Below are positions 16,774-25,865 of a stretch of DNA of 60,559 nt, one piece after another. The stretch spans positions 1-60,559 of the forward strand of contig JAFTVY010000024.1 in assembly GCA_017465545.1 (NCBI GenBank), given 5' to 3'. A program made the translations under genes and the position numbers. Position 1 is the first letter of the stretch. Every line of letters starts with the position of its first letter. The DNA comes from Ruminiclostridium sp. (GTDB lineage: Bacteria; Bacillota; Clostridia; Oscillospirales; Ruminococcaceae). The notes below the pieces were generated by a model. That model was not told where the DNA came from, did not search any database, and saw only the letters and a list, made by a program, of their open reading frames with translations.

Positions 16774-18342
16774 ATGGTAAGATCATTATTTTCAGGCGTG
16801 TCAGGTTTAAAGACTCATCAGCAGAAGATGGACGTTATAGGTAACAACATCGCCAACGTTAACACAACAGGCTTTAAGACAAGCGTTACAACCTTCCAGG
16901 AGGTTTATTATCAGACAAAGAAGAACGGCTCTGCAGGTTCTGCCGTACAGGGTGGTGTAAACCCCTCTCAGGTAGGTTACGGTGCTAAGCTGGGTGCTAT
17001 CGGTCAGGTTATGGGACAGTCAGGCTTTACTTACTCTGACAGCGTATATGACTGTGCACTTTCAGGTGACGGCTTCTTCCAGGTTATGGACGAGGCAGGC
17101 AGCATCTTCTACACAAGAGCAGGTATCTTCAACGTGGACAGCGCAGGTAACTTAGTTGACGCCAACGGTAACATGGTACTCGGTGTCAGCGGTGACGCTA
17201 CAGGCGTTGACGCATCCTCAAACAGAATCACCTTCGTAGTTCCCGAAGTACTTGACAACGAAGCAAGCTACTCAAAGGAAATCAATTATAACGGCAGTAC
17301 ATATCCCCTTTCCGTATCTGCGGCAACAGCTACACCTGACGGAAACATGGCAGTAGGCTTTATCGTAGGCGACAGCGACTATGCATATTTAAGCGGCTCC
17401 AAGCTTATCGTACAGCTCAACAAGAACAACGAATACACAACTGCAGAAGACGTAGAAGACGCTATCACAAGAGCTTGTGAAAGCGGTGGTGTTGACATCC
17501 CCGGCGTACTTCCCTTATCCTTCGAGCTGGAAACAATTCCTCCCGCAGACGAAGTACCCGCAACCGTTGCAAGCAACACAATGACAGTTTCCAACGGCAC
17601 TGACGAAGCAAACCTCACCTTCACAACTACACTTCCCGGTGACTATGCAAACAACTACACGATCACTTTAAGATACTCAAAGAATGCAGACGAGACAGTA
17701 GCAAAGTGGAACGACAACGGTCTTACAATCAGCGTATGCGACGGCGCTACACTTGCTGACATTCAGGCGGCAATCGACAAGGCTGCAGGCGAAAACGAAA
17801 AGTACCAGCTCACAGTAGAAAGTGACGACTGGGATGACGTTGCGGCAGCAACACCCGGCGACTTCCTCGAAGTAAACGGCAAGGTTGGTCTTGCAGGCGG
17901 CTCCAACAACTTCTATTCAGATATGGTTGAGCTTTTAGGCAACATCAAGCTTACAGACGGCCGTGTTCAGGCTGAACAGACTGTAAAGGATCTTGACAGC
18001 GTATATATCAACGAGGACGGTACGGTTTACGGTGTACACGCAGTTCACGGCATCATCATGCTGGGCAGAATCGACGTTGTAACCTTCGAAAACCCCAACG
18101 GTCTTGAGCAGATAGGCAGCTCCTACTGGAGAGAAACACTTTCTTCAGGCGAGCCTCACTTAAACATTGCAGGACAGAACGGTGCGGCTACTATCGTATC
18201 CGGTGCTCTTGAAATGTCAAACGTTGACTTATCCCAGGAATTCTCCGATATGATCATCACACAGAGAGGCTTCCAGGCTAACTCAAGAATCATCACAACC
18301 TCAGACACAATGCTTGAGGAAATCGTAAATCTCAAGAGATAA
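16774..18342 (+). CDS. flgE: flagellar hook protein FlgE
   Basis: 522 aa from ATG 16774, which has AAAGGA 7 nt upstream; an in-frame TTG at 16750 lies before that RBS and is rejected. N-terminal axial motif SLFSGVSGLKTHQQKMDVIG then NNIANVNTTGFK, and C-terminal EMSNVDLSQEFSDMIITQRG. The long variable middle (about 130-430) makes it larger than Salmonella FlgE, common in Firmicutes. FlgE polymerises into the universal-joint hook. Confidence 0.94.
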   Translation: MVRSLFSGVSGLKTHQQKMDVIGNNIANVNTTGFKTSVTTFQEVYYQTKKNGSAGSAVQGGVNPSQVGYGAKLGAIGQVMGQSGFTYSDSVYDCALSGDGFFQVMDEAGSIFYTRAGIFNVDSAGNLVDANGNMVLGVSGDATGVDASSNRITFVVPEVLDNEASYSKEINYNGSTYPLSVSAATATPDGNMAVGFIVGDSDYAYLSGSKLIVQLNKNNEYTTAEDVEDAITRACESGGVDIPGVLPLSFELETIPPADEVPATVASNTMTVSNGTDEANLTFTTTLPGDYANNYTITLRYSKNADETVAKWNDNGLTISVCDGATLADIQAAIDKAAGENEKYQLTVESDDWDDVAAATPGDFLEVNGKVGLAGGSNNFYSDMVELLGNIKLTDGRVQAEQTVKDLDSVYINEDGTVYGVHAVHGIIMLGRIDVVTFENPNGLEQIGSSYWRETLSSGEPHLNIAGQNGAATIVSGALEMSNVDLSQEFSDMIITQRGFQANSRIITTSDTMLEEIVNLKR

Positions 18343-18355
18343 CGGCAATAAGGGA

Positions 18356-18392
18356 TCCCCCCGATGAAAGTCGGGGGTATATCCCCCTTTTA
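18356..18392 (+). promoter_or_regulatory. mutually exclusive hairpins between flgE and flbD
   Basis: CCCCCGA with TCGGGGG (loop TGAAAG) and, sharing the G5 strand, GGGGG with CCCCC (loop TATAT). The second is followed by TTTTAT. They cannot form together, so this may be an attenuator or a partial terminator that lowers expression of genes after the hook gene. Confidence 0.5.
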
Positions 18393-18428
18393 TAAAAGGT
18401 TAAAAATACGTAAAGGACAGAGGGAAAT

Positions 18429-18629
18429 ATGATCTATTTAAACAAACTTAGCGGTGAAAAGATAATGATAAACTGCGATATGATAGAGCTTGTAACAGAA
18501 AATCCCGATACGGTCGTACAGATGGAAAACGGACATTCCTACATCGTTGAGGAATCGATGGATGAGATACTCGCTCTCATAAAGGAATACAAGCGTTCCT
18601 TAAAGCGCTCCCGACTTGACAGGGACTGA
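18429..18629 (+). CDS. flbD: flagellar protein FlbD (SwrD family)
   Basis: 66 aa. It begins MIYLNKLSGEKIMINCDMIE and contains VTENPDTVVQMENGHSYIVE, a close match to the short FlbD/SwrD family found between flgE and motA in Firmicutes and spirochaetes. In Bacillus the homologue SwrD raises motor power. The basic C-terminal tail follows. Start ATG with a purine-rich GAGGGAAAT just upstream. Confidence 0.85.
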   Translation: MIYLNKLSGEKIMINCDMIELVTENPDTVVQMENGHSYIVEESMDEILALIKEYKRSLKRSRLDRD

Positions 18630-18705
18630 TAAAAGAAAACAGCGGCACAGCCGTTAAGATACACAAATTATGCAAGGTGACGCCTTGCGTCAGGAGGACT
18701 TCATT

Positions 18706-19482
18706 TTGAATATTACAATTATCGTCGGATGGGTAATATCATTCGGTCTTGTTATTTACGGTATATTCCAGGGTGGACAGATAGGCTGGTTTATCGACGT
18801 TCCGTCGCTGGCTATCACAATAGGCGGTACTATAGGCTGTCTTATCGGCTCCTTCCCGCTCTCATACCTGAGTTTGCTTCCCAAAACGCTGAAGATTGCG
18901 TTATTCCCCAAGAAGTTCAAGCCCGAAGCTTACATAGAGCAGATAGTAGAATTTGCGAAGATTGCACGTAGCAAGGGTCTTATTGCTCTTGAAGACAGCG
19001 CAAACAAGTGCAGCGATCCTTTTATGAAGGAAAGCCTTATGCTCATCGTTGACGCCAACGATCCCGACAAGGTAAGACAGATGCTGGATGACGCCATCGA
19101 CTTTATGTGCGCCCGTCACGAAGCGGGCAGAGCCTTCTACGAAAAGGGTGTCTCCGTATTCCCTGCCTTCGGTATGTTAGGTACTCTGGTTGGTCTTGTA
19201 AACATGCTCCGTGGTATGGGTACCGACTCCAGCGACCTTTCAGGCGGTATGGCGGTTGCTCTTATCACAACCTTCTACGGCTCACTCTTCTCAAACGTTA
19301 TCTTTGCACCTATTGCAAGTGCTCTTAAAAACACCCACGATGATGAAGTTTTATGCATGCAGATAATCGAAGAGGGCGTACTTGCTATCGCGGCAGGTTC
19401 TAACCCCAGACTTATCCAGGAAAAGCTGGAATTCATGCTTCCTCAGAATACCAAGAAAAAACCCGTTACAAAAAAGGAATAA
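18706..19482 (+). CDS. motA: flagellar stator protein MotA
   Basis: 258 aa. Four TM helices, the cytoplasmic loop with charged motor residues, and the ion-channel helices AFGMLGTLVGLVNML and MAVALITTFYGSLFSNVIFA typical of MotA. The start is TTG 18706: AGGAGG at 18692-18697 is correctly spaced and the protein then begins MNITIIVGWVISFGLVIYG, as in other MotA proteins. The upstream in-frame ATG at 18670 would place the RBS inside the gene. With MotB it forms the proton/sodium-driven stator. Confidence 0.93.
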   Translation: MNITIIVGWVISFGLVIYGIFQGGQIGWFIDVPSLAITIGGTIGCLIGSFPLSYLSLLPKTLKIALFPKKFKPEAYIEQIVEFAKIARSKGLIALEDSANKCSDPFMKESLMLIVDANDPDKVRQMLDDAIDFMCARHEAGRAFYEKGVSVFPAFGMLGTLVGLVNMLRGMGTDSSDLSGGMAVALITTFYGSLFSNVIFAPIASALKNTHDDEVLCMQIIEEGVLAIAAGSNPRLIQEKLEFMLPQNTKKKPVTKKE

Positions 19483-19485
19483 AGC

Positions 19486-19514
19486 TTGAAAATAAAGCGA
19501 AAATGTGTTATAAT
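19486..19514 (+). promoter_or_regulatory. internal SigA promoter before motB
   Basis: TTGAAA, 17-bp spacer, TATAAT, starting 4 bp after the motA stop and about 65 bp before motB. It would let motB and the export genes be transcribed independently of motA. Confidence 0.8.
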
Positions 19515-19578
19515 TATTTAGTTACGGTGGTTATTTCCGTAGCTGACAGAAATTCACTACAGAAAGGCAGGCGTTTAT

Positions 19579-20601
19579 ATGGCTAAAAAGAGAGAAGCCA
19601 AGGAACCCGAAAAGGGTAACTGGCTGGATACCTATGCGGACATGGTAACGCTTCTGCTGTGCTTCTTCGTACTTCTCTACTCGGCTTCGTCGGTGGATGA
19701 AACCAAGTGGCAGTACATATATCAGGCGTTTACTTCGAGCGGTACCTACGTAAACCCCTTCGTAATGGACGAAATGCCTGATAACAACGCTACCGAATCA
19801 AACGGCAATGCGGAGGCACCTCCGAACCCCGATTCAAGCGGTAACAACAGCGAAGAAATAGAGGGACTTCCCCAGAACTTCAATCAGCTTTTCAGCTATC
19901 TCAGTACCTCTGTTGAAGAGAGCGATTTAGGACAGTATATAACAATACAGCAGACCCCCACAAGAATATTCATCCGCTTTGACAACACCATTCTTTTTGA
20001 CGGCAACAGCGCCGTTTTAAAGGAAGAAGGCAAGCAGGCACTGAATAAGATAATGCCGGGTATAAGAGCGGTAAACGAATACGTAAAATCCTGCTCGGTA
20101 TCAGGACATACGGCAATGGCAATATCCGAGGTCAACGACTGGGATCTGTCGGCGGCAAGAGCCTCCAGCGTAGTAAAATATACAGACTACAACAAGATGC
20201 TTGACAGCAACAAGTTCACCGTAGAAGGCAAGGCGTGTTACACACCCATTGCCGACAACGATACGGAGGAAGGAAGAGCGCAGAACAGACGTGTTGAGAT
20301 GATGATAGTAAGAAACGATCTCGATATGACGTCTCAGGCGGTTATTGACGATATTCTGAAGTATGAGTACAGACTTGACGGTTCACCCTCCGATCCTTAC
20401 GAGGATAACGATAAGGAGGATAACGACGAGGCTGACAAGGACGTAGTAGACGATATTCTTGACGGTCTTGAAAGCAAGTACGAGGGCGAAGGCTCAGACA
20501 ACAACAGCAACGATGGTAATGCAGGTCCTGTATTCCAGAAGCCTTCAACCGGTATTCCTACCGACATACTGAACTCTGCACCCGAAAGTGCGGCAGAATA
20601 A
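19579..20601 (+). CDS. motB: flagellar stator protein MotB
   Basis: 340 aa. A single TM (about 17-38) contains the ion-carrying Asp21 in TYADMVTLLLCFF, equivalent to E. coli Asp32. An OmpA-like peptidoglycan-binding domain (about 130-240) has the NDWDLSAARASSVV motif. The last ~80 residues form a very acidic, Asp/Glu/Asn-rich tail not present in most MotB proteins; its role is unknown. Separated from motA by a promoter, unusual for this pair. Confidence 0.93.
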   Translation: MAKKREAKEPEKGNWLDTYADMVTLLLCFFVLLYSASSVDETKWQYIYQAFTSSGTYVNPFVMDEMPDNNATESNGNAEAPPNPDSSGNNSEEIEGLPQNFNQLFSYLSTSVEESDLGQYITIQQTPTRIFIRFDNTILFDGNSAVLKEEGKQALNKIMPGIRAVNEYVKSCSVSGHTAMAISEVNDWDLSAARASSVVKYTDYNKMLDSNKFTVEGKACYTPIADNDTEEGRAQNRRVEMMIVRNDLDMTSQAVIDDILKYEYRLDGSPSDPYEDNDKEDNDEADKDVVDDILDGLESKYEGEGSDNNSNDGNAGPVFQKPSTGIPTDILNSAPESAAE

Positions 20602-20726
20602 ATACCGATTGCGGTTTTCCATACGGAGCGGCGATTGTGTTTCAGGACGGACGGGCGGCAGAATAAATAAAGGCAGACTGCAGTCTGCGGATACAAAAAG
20701 CATATCAGAAAGGGAGGGATGAATTT

Positions 20727-21719
20727 TTGGCTGAAACCCTCACACAAGAACAGATAGACGCGATGCTGAACAGCGTGCTATCGGGCGAGAAGATAGAGCT
20801 TGACACGAAAAGTGACAAGGATGAAGTAAAGGAATATGACTTCCGTACTCCGAAAAAGTTCACCAAAGAGCAGATCAAGATACTTGAACGAATCTTCGAG
20901 AGCTACGCCAGACATCTTTCCTCGTATATAACGGGACTTTTAAGACTCTACTGTAAGGTAAGCCTTGCAAGTATAGAGGAACAGAAATATTTCGAATTCA
21001 GCAACGCATTGCCCGACTACACGATAATGGGCATTATAGATATTGGTATAAAGGATGAGGATATAGAAGAAAGCAGTGCGGTACTCCAGCTTTCAAACTC
21101 ACTCACCTTTACAATGATAGACCGAATGCTTGGCGGCAGAGGTGACTATCAGGACGCAGACAGAGATTTCACAGAAATAGAAATCAGCGTAATGCGTGGT
21201 ATAATAAAGAGGTTTACATCACATTTGCAGGATGCCTGGGACGGTTACGTGGATACGAATCCAAAGCTACTCAACATAGAAACCAACTCCCGTGTGATTT
21301 CTGCGTCGGACGCAGACGAAACCATGATCATCGTTGCCATGGAGGTTACGATAAACGAATCCAAATCGGTTATCTCCTTCTGTATGTCGGCACTTACGAT
21401 GGATCAGATAATGAAGAAATTCTCAGCAAAGTTCTCATCAGGCAGGCGTGTTTCAGCGGCTACAAAGGAAGCTGAACGCAAGGAAACCATTCTCAAGACT
21501 CTGGGCGATACAGAGCTTACGGTAACTGCCGTACTTGCTGATACCAATCTTGAGCTTAAAGACGTACTGGGGCTTCAGGTGGGCGATATAATCCCCCTTG
21601 ACAAGCCGATAACAGGAAATGCCACTATGAAGATAGGCGAGACCTACTGGTTTGACGGTAAGCTTGGCACCTATAACGGTAAGAAAGCGTTCAAGATAGA
21701 TAACATTCTGAAGAATTGA
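20727..21719 (+). CDS. fliM: flagellar motor switch protein FliM
   Basis: 330 aa. N-terminal CheY-P-binding peptide LTQEQIDAML, CheC-like middle domain (with LGGRG around the FliG-binding site) and C-terminal SpoA domain. It starts at TTG 20727, with GGGAGGG 8 nt upstream. It follows motB directly: the fliL gene usually found here is absent. Confidence 0.95.
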   Translation: MAETLTQEQIDAMLNSVLSGEKIELDTKSDKDEVKEYDFRTPKKFTKEQIKILERIFESYARHLSSYITGLLRLYCKVSLASIEEQKYFEFSNALPDYTIMGIIDIGIKDEDIEESSAVLQLSNSLTFTMIDRMLGGRGDYQDADRDFTEIEISVMRGIIKRFTSHLQDAWDGYVDTNPKLLNIETNSRVISASDADETMIIVAMEVTINESKSVISFCMSALTMDQIMKKFSAKFSSGRRVSAATKEAERKETILKTLGDTELTVTAVLADTNLELKDVLGLQVGDIIPLDKPITGNATMKIGETYWFDGKLGTYNGKKAFKIDNILKN

Positions 21720-21726
21720 GGTAAAA

Positions 21727-22983
21727 ATGATGTCCGAAAATAATATCCTGACGGATCTCCAGCTTGACGCCGTCGGCGAGGTTATGAACATAAGTATGGG
21801 TAGCTCGGCAACCGCCGTTTCTGAACTGCTCAACTGCAAGGTATGGATTACCACACCAAAGGTAAGCATTGTCAGGGTAGGCGAGCTGAACTATGACAGA
21901 CTCGAACCTGCAATAGCTGTAAAAATTGTTTACGTAAAGGGACTTTCAGGCTCCAACCTGATGATCTTAAAGCAGGACGACGTACAGCTGATCCTAAATC
22001 AGCTTATGGGTATGCCGCCTGTAATCTCCCCCGACTTTGAATTTGACGAGCTGAACATCAGCGCCGTATCCGAGGTTATGAACCAGATGATGGGTGCTTC
22101 AGCGACAGCTCTTTCCGACTTTTTAGGAACTCACATTGACATTTCGACTCCTACTCCCTACATACTTTCAGACGTAAAGATAGGCGATCTTCAGGAGCTT
22201 GACGATGACACCATAGTAGCGGCGGTAAACTTCGACCTGACTATCGACGGTGTAATAAAATCAGAATTCATTTCAGTGCTTGACGTAGATCTTGCGGCAG
22301 AGCTTGCAAACAAGCTCCTTGCAATGAGCGGTATGGCACCCGACGATACGGCAGAGCCGGAGCCTGCACCTGCGCCCGCTCCCACACCTGCGCCTGCGCC
22401 CGTTCCCGAGATGCCCCAGATGCCTTCTCCCGATATGATGATGCAGCAGCAGGCGGCAATGCCCCAGATGCCGATGCCTGATATGATGCAACAGCAGATG
22501 GCAATGCCTCAGATGCCGCAAATGTCTCAGATGCCTCAGATGACACCTGAAATGATGCAACAGCAGATGCCTTACGGCTATCCTTATCCGAATCCTATGA
22601 TGTACGCACAGCCTCCTATGCAGGCGATGCCGGTACAGCCTCAGATAAATTATCAGAATGCCCAGCTTGCACAGTTTGACAGCACAGACGTGGCACTCGG
22701 TTCAGAACAGAAGGATAACCTGAAGCTGCTGATGGGCGTACCTCTTCAGATTTCTGTCGAGATAGGTTCGACCACAAGAAAGATAAAGTATATTCTTGAT
22801 TTTGCACAGGGTACCATAATCGAGCTTGAGCGTCAGGCGGGCGCACCCGTTGACGTAATAGTAAACGGCAACCTGATAGCAAGAGGCGACGTAGTCGTAA
22901 TTGACGATAACTTTGCGGTAAGAATAACCGAAATCGTCAAATCAAAATTCATCGACTCCCTGAGCAAGGAACAGGGCAAATAA
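21727..22983 (+). CDS. fliY: flagellar switch protein/CheY-P phosphatase FliY
   Basis: 418 aa. The N-terminal CheC-like domain carries two intact phosphatase motifs (D/S-x3-E-x2-N): LDAVGEVMN near 14-22 and ISAVSEVMN near 110-118. The C-terminal ~85 residues are a FliN-type SpoA domain (LLMGVPLQISVEIGS). A linker of about 110 residues made almost only of Pro, Met, Gln and Ala joins them (about 210-315). FliY builds the C ring and dephosphorylates CheY-P. It is 7 bp after fliM. Confidence 0.93.
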   Translation: MMSENNILTDLQLDAVGEVMNISMGSSATAVSELLNCKVWITTPKVSIVRVGELNYDRLEPAIAVKIVYVKGLSGSNLMILKQDDVQLILNQLMGMPPVISPDFEFDELNISAVSEVMNQMMGASATALSDFLGTHIDISTPTPYILSDVKIGDLQELDDDTIVAAVNFDLTIDGVIKSEFISVLDVDLAAELANKLLAMSGMAPDDTAEPEPAPAPAPTPAPAPVPEMPQMPSPDMMMQQQAAMPQMPMPDMMQQQMAMPQMPQMSQMPQMTPEMMQQQMPYGYPYPNPMMYAQPPMQAMPVQPQINYQNAQLAQFDSTDVALGSEQKDNLKLLMGVPLQISVEIGSTTRKIKYILDFAQGTIIELERQAGAPVDVIVNGNLIARGDVVVIDDNFAVRITEIVKSKFIDSLSKEQGK

Positions 22984-23083
22984 TCATTACGGAAATAAAC
23001 TGACGGCTAAAGCCTTGTCAGATAAATAATTTTATTTCTTCCAAAATGCCTTACACGGCAAAAAACGAAAGGAACAAAACACT

Positions 23084-23446
23084 ATGGACAAGAAGATTTT
23101 ACTGGTAGACGACGCTGCATTTATGAGAATGCTTATTCGTGACACACTCACAAAGAACGGCTACACAAACATTTTAGAGGCTGCTGACGGCGAAATTGCC
23201 TGCAATACATATACAGCAGAAAAGCCTGACTTAGTAATCATGGACATCACAATGCCCAACAAGACAGGTATCGAAGCACTCCGTGACATCAAGGCTATGG
23301 ACAGCAGTGCAAAGGTAGTTATGTGTAGTGCTATGGGTCAGGAAGCAATGGTAGTAGAAGCTATCAAGTTAGGCGCTCTGGACTTTATCGTAAAGCCCTT
23401 CAAGCCTGACAGAATTCTTCAGACTGTAAAGAAGATTCTCGACTGA
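23084..23446 (+). CDS. cheY: chemotaxis response regulator CheY
   Basis: 120 aa single receiver domain. Acid pocket Asp9/Asp10, phospho-acceptor Asp54 (VIMDITMP), Ser82 and Lys104 (VKP) are all present. CheY-P binds FliM/FliY to control rotation; its phosphatases FliY and CheC are encoded in the same cluster. Its stop overlaps the fliO start by one base (TGATG), indicating translational coupling. Confidence 0.95.
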   Translation: MDKKILLVDDAAFMRMLIRDTLTKNGYTNILEAADGEIACNTYTAEKPDLVIMDITMPNKTGIEALRDIKAMDSSAKVVMCSAMGQEAMVVEAIKLGALDFIVKPFKPDRILQTVKKILD

Positions 23447-23859
23447 TGGAATACTTCGGACTTATCTGCGCCCTTATCGGAATACTCGGACTTATATTAG
23501 TCTTATTCTGGGCGCTGAGAAAGTTGAATAAAGGAATACTCACAAGCGGTGGCAAAAGGCTGAAAATTCTTGACAGAGCTGTACTGGGCGGAGAAAAATC
23601 CGTCATAGTAGTAAGCGTTGCAGGAAAATGTATGGTACTTGGAGTAACCGCCGCTAAGATTGAGAAAATAGCCGATCTTGATATTTCCGAAGAGGAATAT
23701 TTAGAACAGCTGTACCCTGCAGGAGAGACAAACGGAAAATCAGGCTTTTTTGCCGCTTTTACCGAAGCTCTTAAAAAGAATGCAGGAATAAGCAAGACAG
23801 ATTCCGCAAAAAAAGAAGAAAAGGCTGACGCCGATTCAAGCGATGAAGTAAAGCATTGA
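23446..23859 (+). CDS. fliO: flagellar export gate assembly protein FliO
   Basis: 137 aa. One N-terminal TM (about 4-24), then the short FliO cytoplasmic domain (LKILDRAVLGGEKSVIVVSV, AGKCMVLGV) and a charged, Lys/Asp-rich tail. FliO helps assemble the FliP-FliR complex. Position between cheY and fliP and the TM-plus-beta pattern support the call. Confidence 0.88.
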   Translation: MEYFGLICALIGILGLILVLFWALRKLNKGILTSGGKRLKILDRAVLGGEKSVIVVSVAGKCMVLGVTAAKIEKIADLDISEEEYLEQLYPAGETNGKSGFFAAFTEALKKNAGISKTDSAKKEEKADADSSDEVKH

Positions 23860-23873
23860 AAGGTAGAGAACCG

Positions 23874-24746
23874 ATGGGTAAGCTTTCTGTAGGCTACGTT
23901 TCTGCAGTAAAAAAGACCATATACGACAACAAGCGGATTTTCATCCGCTTTATCGTGTCTTTAATGGTTTCAATAATTCTCATAGTCTGCGCCTGCTCGC
24001 TCACCGCTTCAGCGGCGGAAAATCCGGGTGGAACCACCACGCCGGGCAACCAGACTGTGGTGGATGATTCCTCTGTTATAAAGGATCTGATAGGTGTTGA
24101 CGGCTCCCAGCCGCTGGAGGTTATACTTCTTGTAACCATTCTGTCGCTGGCACCCTCACTACTTGTAATGATGACCTCCTTCGGAAGAATCATCATCTGT
24201 TTCAGCTTTTTAAGAACGGCAATGCAGACTCAGTCCACACCGCCTAATATGGTGCTGACGGGACTTGCGCTGTTTCTTACAATATTCATTATGTTTCCCG
24301 TATTCGTTGAGATAAACGAGGTAGCGTACGAGCCCTATGCAAAGGGTGAAATTACCACCGAAGAGGCTATCGTCAAGGCTGGTGAGCCGCTTAAAGAATT
24401 TATGCTCAAGCAGACCACCAACGACGATATGCAGTTTTTCTTAGAGCTTTCGGGAAAGGAGTTCGACGGCGAGATAACCCTTGAAAACTACAAGGACGAG
24501 CTTGGCTTTGAGGTAGTTATCCCCGCATTCATTTTAAGCGAGCTTAAAAGAGCATTCCAGATGGGATTTTTAATATTCATCCCCTTCCTTGTAATTGACC
24601 TTGTAGTGTCATCTACACTTATGGCGATGGGTATGATGATGCTCCCGCCTGCGATGATTTCGCTCCCCTTCAAGATTATGCTGTTCGTACTTGTTGACGG
24701 CTGGCAGCTTATGGTGGGAACGCTTGTAGCATCTTATAACTTGTAG
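23874..24746 (+). CDS. fliP: flagellar export gate protein FliP
   Basis: 290 aa from ATG 23874, preceded by AAAGG; a TTG at 23856 overlapping the fliO stop lacks an RBS. A cleavable-type signal region (about 20-50), then TM segments with the conserved LLVMMTSFGRIIICFSFLR, ALFLTIFIMFPVF and LVIDLVVSSTLMAMGMMML. FliP is the core of the FliPQR export channel. Confidence 0.94.
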   Translation: MGKLSVGYVSAVKKTIYDNKRIFIRFIVSLMVSIILIVCACSLTASAAENPGGTTTPGNQTVVDDSSVIKDLIGVDGSQPLEVILLVTILSLAPSLLVMMTSFGRIIICFSFLRTAMQTQSTPPNMVLTGLALFLTIFIMFPVFVEINEVAYEPYAKGEITTEEAIVKAGEPLKEFMLKQTTNDDMQFFLELSGKEFDGEITLENYKDELGFEVVIPAFILSELKRAFQMGFLIFIPFLVIDLVVSSTLMAMGMMMLPPAMISLPFKIMLFVLVDGWQLMVGTLVASYNL

Positions 24747-24792
24747 CTACGCTTGGGATTTTCTTTAAATAAACCGTAAGGGAGGGCTTGGT

Positions 24793-25065
24793 CTGACACA
24801 GGATATTGTAATGGAGGTTTTTACCGCCGCACTTGTTCTTGCGCTTAAACTGGGACTCCCGATTTTAATTATAGCGGTAGTGGTAGGTCTTATCATAGCA
24901 ATTCTTCAGGCGGCAACGCAGGTACACGAGCAGACTCTGTCCTTTGCACCAAAGGCGGTAGTCGTAGCACTTGCCCTGCTTATCTTAGGTCCCTGGATGA
25001 TAAACAGCTGTATAGAATTCATGACCTACATATTCGATCTTATGGCGACGGTTGGTGTAAGCTGA
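24793..25065 (+). CDS. fliQ: flagellar export gate protein FliQ, probable CTG start
   Basis: Two TM helices and the family core IAILQAATQVHEQTLSFAPK identify FliQ. The usual-looking ATG at 24811 has no RBS at proper distance. An in-frame CTG at 24793 sits 6 nt after GGAGGG (24781-24786) and gives 90 aa beginning (M)TQDIVMEVFTAAL, which matches the common FliQ N-terminus and length of about 88-90. I therefore infer CTG initiation. The stop overlaps the fliR ATG (TGATG). Confidence 0.85.
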   Translation: MTQDIVMEVFTAALVLALKLGLPILIIAVVVGLIIAILQAATQVHEQTLSFAPKAVVVALALLILGPWMINSCIEFMTYIFDLMATVGVS

Positions 25066-25853
25066 TGACTTTAGCCGACGTATGGGATATGATCGTAAAC
25101 AATTTTCTCGGCTTTATACTCATACTTTGCAGAGTGTCGGGAATATTCACCTTTAACCCCATATTCAGCCGTAACAATTTCCCGATGAGGCTGAAGGCGG
25201 GTACGACCCTTGTAATGGCGGTCTTTTTCGCAAGCACCATGGGTAGCATCAGCTACAACCCTACAAGTACCCTTATGCTGGTGTTTGATATATTCAAGGA
25301 GCTGGGGCTTGGTCTTATCTTAGGCTTTATGGTAAACCTTATACTTACGGTTACCATCTATGCGGGCGAAATAATAGATACCCAGTCAGGTCTTGGTATG
25401 GCAAAGGCTATGGACCCTGCAACCGGCGTATCGATGCCGCTTTTTGCAAACGTCTATTACTATATGTTCATCCTCTATTTCTTTATGACGGGCGGACATT
25501 TATCCTACGTAAAGCTTTTTCACATATCCTATGAAACCCTGCCTATAGGTTTTTCAGGCTTCAACGCTGACGTAATGTGGGCGATAGCCAATTATTTCGG
25601 TACGGTAATGACCTTAGCGGTAAAGTTTGCGGCTCCGTTGCTTGCAGTCGAGCTGATCACCGAAGCTTGCCTTGGCGTACTGATGAAGGCGGTACCATCC
25701 ATTCACGTATTTGCGGTAAACATTCAGCTGAAGGTAATTATTGCACTTCTTATCCTGATGATGCTGGCACAGCCTATGGCGGACTTTATCGAAAGACTTA
25801 TGGGAATAATGTGGCAGAATCTTTACGGATTGCTTGGAATTCTCGGAGGATAG
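25065..25853 (+). CDS. fliR: flagellar export gate protein FliR
   Basis: 262 aa with about six TM helices. FliR features: CRVSGIFTFNPIFSRNNFPM near the N-terminus, MVNLILTVTIYAGEIIDTQS and GLGMAKAMDPATG in the middle. Its ATG overlaps the fliQ stop codon, so translation is probably coupled. FliR caps the FliP5-FliQ4 gate. Confidence 0.94.
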   Translation: MTLADVWDMIVNNFLGFILILCRVSGIFTFNPIFSRNNFPMRLKAGTTLVMAVFFASTMGSISYNPTSTLMLVFDIFKELGLGLILGFMVNLILTVTIYAGEIIDTQSGLGMAKAMDPATGVSMPLFANVYYYMFILYFFMTGGHLSYVKLFHISYETLPIGFSGFNADVMWAIANYFGTVMTLAVKFAAPLLAVELITEACLGVLMKAVPSIHVFAVNIQLKVIIALLILMMLAQPMADFIERLMGIMWQNLYGLLGILGG

Positions 25854-25865
25854 GAGTTGGTTTAA

